Assembly (NCBI GenBank): GCA_946611495.1
Contig: CAMODR010000093.1
Span: 1-5,908, forward strand
DNA from: an uncultured Methanobrevibacter sp.
GTDB taxonomy: Archaea > Methanobacteriota > Methanobacteria > Methanobacteriales > Methanobacteriaceae
Length of the DNA stretch: 5,908 nt
Reading direction: 5' to 3'
A model generated the notes under the pieces. That model was not told the DNA's origin, did no database searches, and worked only from the letters and a program-made list of their open reading frames with translations. The translations under genes were made by a program, and so were the position numbers. Shown piece by piece: positions 5,884 through 5,908 of the stretch (its first letter is position 1; each line of letters opens with the position of its first letter).

Positions 5884-5908
5884 TCTTTTCAATTCTTAGA
5901 ATTTAATA
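5884..5908 (-). repeat. 25-bp repeat, copy 2, with AATTC-N3-GAATT dyad (at window edge)
   Basis: This second copy is 43 bp from the first, centre to centre, and differs by one base, which falls in the dyad spacer (tta instead of cta), so both 5-bp arms (5891-5895 and 5899-5903) are conserved. It ends exactly at the window edge, so its full length and any further copies cannot be seen. Confidence 0.65.

Noticed and set aside
5841..5908. CRISPR array interpretation of the edge repeats
   Set aside because: Only two copies with an 18-bp A/T-rich gap between them, too short for spacers, and no cas gene is visible.

Overview
The window looks like a piece of a gut or rumen methanogen chromosome, most likely Methanobrevibacter or a close relative in Methanobacteriales. 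The evidence is a very AT-rich composition, intergenic DNA that is almost pure A/T with oligo-T terminators on the coding strand, archaeal Shine-Dalgarno motifs (GGTGA, GGGGG), a DUF4013-type membrane protein, and a very large secreted adhesin-like protein built from beta-helix repeats. The genus is inferred from these traits; no rRNA or other marker gene is present.

All three genes lie on the minus strand. From right to left: (1) positions 5802-4801 encode a 333-residue cytoplasmic-type protein with an N-terminal zinc ribbon, a charged coiled coil, a bacterial PH-like domain and a C-terminal SHOCT motif; (2) positions 4424-3714 encode a six-helix DUF4013 integral membrane protein, whose start is better placed at 4424 than at the longer ATG at 4436; (3) positions 3377-1 encode the first 1125 residues of a giant surface protein that continues past the left edge. 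Its order is signal peptide, Ser/Asp/Asn-rich linker, CAP/SCP domain with an intact His-Glu-Glu-His tetrad, Ig-like domain, two consecutive beta-helix stretches of about 19 turns in total, and an Asn/Gly/Ser/Thr linker at the edge.

The genes are separated by AT-rich gaps of about 340-380 bp. Oligo-T tracts follow the two stop codons that are visible, and each gene has its own candidate TATA element, so they are probably transcribed singly. Nothing in the sequence shows that they share a pathway. Two of the products are at the cell envelope (membrane and exported). The third could be peripheral to the membrane or regulatory.

The most notable non-coding signal is at the right edge, upstream of the zinc-ribbon gene. 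A 25-bp sequence occurs twice, 43 bp apart, with one mismatch, and each copy holds an AATTC-N3-GAATT dyad. This looks like a pair of operator sites or the start of a tandem array cut by the window end. No RNA genes, insertion sequences, CRISPR array or clear new multi-gene system were seen.
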